DNA of 64,000 bases from Anagrus nilaparvatae (Eukaryota; Arthropoda; Insecta; Hymenoptera; Mymaridae), in NCBI GenBank assembly GCA_022575985.1, contig JAKSXM010000014.1, positions 29,884,001 to 29,948,000 of the forward strand, in the 5' to 3' direction. The notes beneath the pieces are model-generated. The model did no database searches. It was not told the origin of the DNA and saw only the letters and a list, made by a program, of their open reading frames with translations. Within the stretch, counting starts at the first letter, position 1, and each line of letters begins with the position of its first letter. Of this stretch, positions 60,308 through 64,000 are shown piece after piece. A program made the position numbers and the translations under genes.

Positions 60308-62201
60308 TCATTTTGATGGATCAGACAGGCGACCAACAAGTAAGTTTATATTATTGTAATTTATTAAAAATATTGATGGACGATCAACTTGAATTAATTT
60401 GTCGAACACTGCGAAACTAGCTTCTGGAAGATCTGGAAAAATATAAGAAAATAATTTTTTCCACTAATTTTACGTAGGGGAACTAATATTGCTAATACTG
60501 CGAATAAAATAGGCAAGTACAAAATAACTGAAAATTTTATAGAGTCGTTAATTACCCTTTTCTGCTATTTCCTCAGCACCATCTTCACTTACTTCAACAA
60601 GTACTTTTTGAGCAATTTTGTCAATTACTGCCTTACCATCTAAAAGTATTCCTGAAAAATCTGATGAGTCAGAAAGTGTTTTCTTTACTCCTAGCTAAAA
60701 TATTGAAAATTATGCTTTAGCCACTTATTAAAAGGAAAAATATTGTTATTTAAATTGATGGAGAATTTCAATGTGTCCTTACTTTTGTTAAAACAGGTTT
60801 TAAATCAATGTTTGACTCAATTTTAAATTTGGGTAAATATAGATGTACTTTATCGTTGTGAACAGAATTCTCAGACAATTTTTTAAAATTCAAGGTATTG
60901 ATTAATTGACTTGGATCCATAAATTCGTTCTTATAAATTCCATTTTTTTCATCTGGTATTATTATAACCATGCTGGCATTTTTCACCTAAAAAATTTAAA
61001 TTTACTTATTAACTGGATGCAAACGTGCAATGCAGCTAATAAGGATTTTCAAAAATAAAAAATTTTTACTGCTAATGGCAGAATAATGTATTCAGCATTT
61101 ATGGGTTCAGTTAAGCGTCCAATTTTCATAGGTTGAGTTGTAAGCATAGTTTGTGTGAGAATCGATTGTTCTTCATTCAAATAAAATTCTTTTTCATAAG
61201 TAATTGATTTTTTAAATGGTATATTCCAATTCGCTTTCAAATAAACTGCATTTAAAATATGCATTATACTTTTAGAGTCAAGGTTAGCTTAAAAAAGATT
61301 ATATTAAAAAATTATAAAATAAATTAGAGCACTGGAAAAAAATTATTATTAAGCATCTAAAATTCTTCATACTTGGATCCACCAATTTGTTTATTTTATG
61401 TCCAGTTTTAGTATCAACCCAATTATTTATCAAACTGGCTGCTTTTTCAGGTTCATCAAGATTTATTTGAGTTATTTGAGAATCAAAAAATGTGGATAAA
61501 AAATTTTTATAATGTGGAAATATTTTGTATTTATCAGATACAAAAATACTGCTTGCAATGTCGATTAAATTATTTTTTGAATCCTATAAAATTCAAAGGA
61601 AAAATTATTTAAAGTATGCTTTTTTATACTTACTTTTACATTTAAGGATTCTAATTTTTTTAAATAATTCTTTTGAATTTCAGTTATATTTGGTCGTTGA
61701 AGAACTTCAACTAATTCTTTTTCAGTGTCACCTGAAGCTCCATATGATAACATCAAAAGTGAAGTATAAACACTAGTCGGCGAAAAAAAAACGTTTTCTT
61801 TATTATCTTCTCCAAGAACCTGCGTTTTTGAAAATGATTAAAAATCAATTTTTAATGAGGCAGTTAATTACATATGCATACCTTAAACAAATTAGCTGAA
61901 AATGCATCTTCAATAGAATTTGATGGACTTTTAGAAACAGCTACCACTTTTTCGAAATTGGTTGTAACGCATAAAATCAACGAAAGTATTAGTATAGCTG
62001 AAAATTAAAAATATTTATTAGTTTTAAGCAACGATTTTTAATTTCGTTTTTATACAAATGTGTTTTTTTTTCTTTTTTAAAAAAAATTTCTAATAATATT
62101 ATAAGTTTCAAGGTTATGAATAAAATTTTATGATTAATTAGATAAATGTTAATTTTTGACAATTTAAAAATAATCTAATTGTATAGTTTACTTGATTTCA
62201 T
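60308..62201 (-). CDS. Serpin 5, secreted, acidic non-canonical hinge (402 aa)
   Basis: Eight exons join in frame: 62192-62201, 61882-61997, 61634-61819, 61373-61583, 61070-61287, 60783-60986, 60556-60694 and 60308-60432 (1209 nt with TGA). The signal peptide is MKSTILILSLILCVTTNF. Landmarks are [31 protein letters not shown] and TEPINAEYIILPLA. The hinge reads VEVSEDGAEEIAEK: the Gly is kept, but acidic residues replace the Ala run, which should hinder loop insertion. The loop DLPEASFAVFDK is short. It is the most diverged intact copy: it lacks the NYTG/TYTG glycosylation-like motif before exon 3, exon 3 is seven codons longer than in the others, and exon 5 uses an AAG acceptor. The 10-nt first exon (ATGAAATCAA) keeps the family architecture. 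Confidence 0.9.
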
Positions 62202-63103
62202 ATTTAAAGAAAGTTGATAAATTTTTAGAATTTAGTAGTTCCCAACTCAATATTGATTTTCTGTTTGCTAAAATATGAAAAAAACTTGTTTTTATTCAAA
62301 TTAATTATTTAACTTTTTATTCAATTGACGTTTAAACTCACTCTTCGGAGTTTATAAGGAAACTAAAATCCTTGATAAATCCAGTCCTTATTTATGCACA
62401 AAATTTAATAAAATTCAAGCTAATAAAGAAAGGAAAAAAAATAACCGATCAATTAAAATGAAACCCTGCAAAAAAAATTTCATGTGTGTATTTTTAAATT
62501 AAACAATTCTAAAATTCATGATTGGGTCTTTAAAATGACTTAAAAACGTTTTTCTTCTTCAATGGGTATCCTGGAGAAGAAGAAGGAAAGTTTTCCCCAT
62601 GGCTTAAGTCACTTGGCCCAGATAAAAATTGTTTGGTCTGAAACATAAAAGTTCAGGGCTTTGTTTCCTGTATTAGAAACAAGATCGATTTTCCTTGGTA
62701 CAATTAAAAATATATTCGATTTTCCTTCCTAAGATGCTGCAAAGCCTGCTTACTGAATTTATAATTTTACAACTCTTCTCCTCGAAAAACAAATTTGATA
62801 AAATTAAGCATTTTATCTAAATTTATAAAAACTTCCTTCAAATCCACATTTTACTTAAAAAAAACTAGCTCTTTAACTTCAATAAAAAAATCCGTTATAA
62901 AACCTCAAGTTCTATTATCTGAAAATTTATAAAAGATTTTTTTTCTTCTTATACGTAATATTTATAAATACTTACTTATACTTACATATTATACTTTAAC
63001 CTTTTGAAATAATTATTTTTATATATATACCGATATTCTTAACTGTATTTATTAAACATATGTTTTGATAAATAAAAAAAAAAATCAGTGTTATAAAAAA
63101 TTA
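62202..63103. other. Upstream region of serpin 5
   Basis: A possible TATA element (complement TTATAAACTCCG, about 62350-62359) lies 150 bp above the ATG. Nothing else is recognised. Confidence 0.4.
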
Positions 63104-63246
63104 GGCTGCTTCCACACGGAGCGCTTTAAACACAAAGTTATCTCAAACCTGTGTTTAAAATACATTGCGTAGTATATACATATATGTAATATAAATACAG
63201 ATTTAACGCTAACTTTGTGTTTAAAGCGCTCCGTGTGGAAGCAGCC
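63104..63246. mobile_element. 143-bp palindromic MITE, TA-flanked
   Basis: The ends are GGCTGCTTCCACACGGAGCG and CGCTCCGTGTGGAAGCAGCC, continued by CTTTAAACACAAAGTTA against TAACTTTGTGTTTAAAG. TA flanks both ends (63102-63103 and 63247-63248). The sharp, almost perfect 37-bp arms indicate a young copy. Confidence 0.85.
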
Positions 63247-63248
63247 TA

Positions 63249-64000
63249 AGCTTTCATTTAGTATTTTATTATTAATATTAATAGTAGATTATCTACTTAC
63301 TTACTTATCTGCAAAAAAACTATTTATTATTTATATCAATAAAATTTTATACGTTTAATCAGAATAAAGAGAATTATTTTTATAATAAAAAGAAAATTAA
63401 AAAAATTTTTTTTACCGTTTATTATAATTAAATTGCAAAAATTTTAAATAAATAAAAATCAAGATTTTATTTTAAAAAAAATATTAAATTGAATTGTTTT
63501 AAATTTATAGTCTTTTATTATTTAGTAATGATTTTGATTTTTTTAACCTTTTTATTTATTTATCTATGAATTTAAATCTTATTTTTTTTTTTTTTACTAT
63601 GAAACATTAAATTATCGAAAGAATTAAGAAAAAAACGACAAACCTTGCTTTTTATCTACATCACCATCTTTTAAGGATCTCTTATTTTGTAACCAATTCG
63701 TTATTTTTTTTTTAAATAAAATCTATTTTTTTGTTTACTTAATTCGTATTTTGACTTTGTTAATTTGAATTTTAGTACTCGATCGTATAAAGTTATTCTT
63801 CTTATGTAAAAAATATGTTAATTTTAATTAATGATTAATTATTTTTTTATAATATAGTTTTATTTAAAATTAAAAAACGGTAAACTAAAATAATGATTTT
63901 TTTTAAATAGGCTAACCAAATTTGGTTGTAAGTTAGATAAGAAAAGAATTTATTTTTTCCTTAATCTTGTAAAAATTTTTAAATAATTATAAGATCCTGT
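63249..64000. other. AT-rich end of the window
   Basis: No feature is supported; mostly T-runs. Confidence 0.45.

Noticed and set aside
36237..62201. Idea that the serpin cluster is a proviral polydnavirus segment
   Set aside because: Genes are multi-exon with ordinary host architecture, and I see no circularisation motif, viral gene or direct-repeat boundary.
1..64000. CRISPR arrays, tRNA and rRNA genes, prokaryotic operons
   Set aside because: No spaced identical repeats, no tRNA B-box or cloverleaf found by eye, and the gene structure is eukaryotic.

Overview
The window looks like nuclear DNA of an insect with a very AT-rich genome. It has spliced genes with GT-AG introns, no operons or ribosome binding sites, many long A/T runs, and dense short DNA-transposon debris. 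A hymenopteran, perhaps a braconid-like parasitoid wasp, is my guess from base composition and a tandem secreted-serpin cluster; nothing in the sequence proves the taxon.

Layout. Bases 1-383 hold the 5' coding end of an unrecognised minus-strand gene cut by the window edge. From about 0.4 to 31 kb I find no convincing intact protein-coding gene. That stretch holds a 29-bp minisatellite split by a foldback element, a ~150-bp satellite with a three-monomer higher-order period, several MITE-like palindromes, copies of a G-rich minisatellite family, and a decayed retroelement gag-like fragment near 13.2 kb.

From 31.2 to 62.2 kb every gene lies on the minus strand. First (31.2-35.5 kb) is a four-exon secreted protein of 236 residues that resembles the BPI-fold group (JHBP/takeout or group-7-allergen-like). 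Then comes a tandem cluster of six serpin loci: serpin 1 (37.0-41.0 kb), serpin 2 (42.6-45.3 kb), a serpin pseudogene (51.0-53.5 kb), serpin 3 (53.9-56.4 kb), serpin 4 (57.0-59.3 kb) and serpin 5 (60.3-62.2 kb). I could join all exons of the five intact copies into uninterrupted frames of 402-420 residues with matching splice phases. All share one architecture of eight coding exons, starting with a 10-nt coding exon that holds only ATG plus seven bases.

The most interesting biology is in the reactive-centre loops. Serpin 1 has a constant body and a near-canonical inhibitory hinge, followed by three successive in-phase terminal exons, each encoding a different loop and its own stop. This is a mutually exclusive exon system like that known for Manduca serpin-1 and Drosophila Spn42Da. 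Serpin 2 has a fully canonical hinge and a predicted Lys-Ser scissile bond. Serpins 3, 4 and 5 have lost the canonical small-residue hinge and carry proline-rich or acidic loops, so they are probably not classical inhibitors. The pseudogene between them was broken by stops, a lost splice donor and a LINE fragment.

The cluster is also riddled with long inverted-repeat (foldback) elements. Several lie inside introns of apparently functional genes and would be transcribed as long hairpins.
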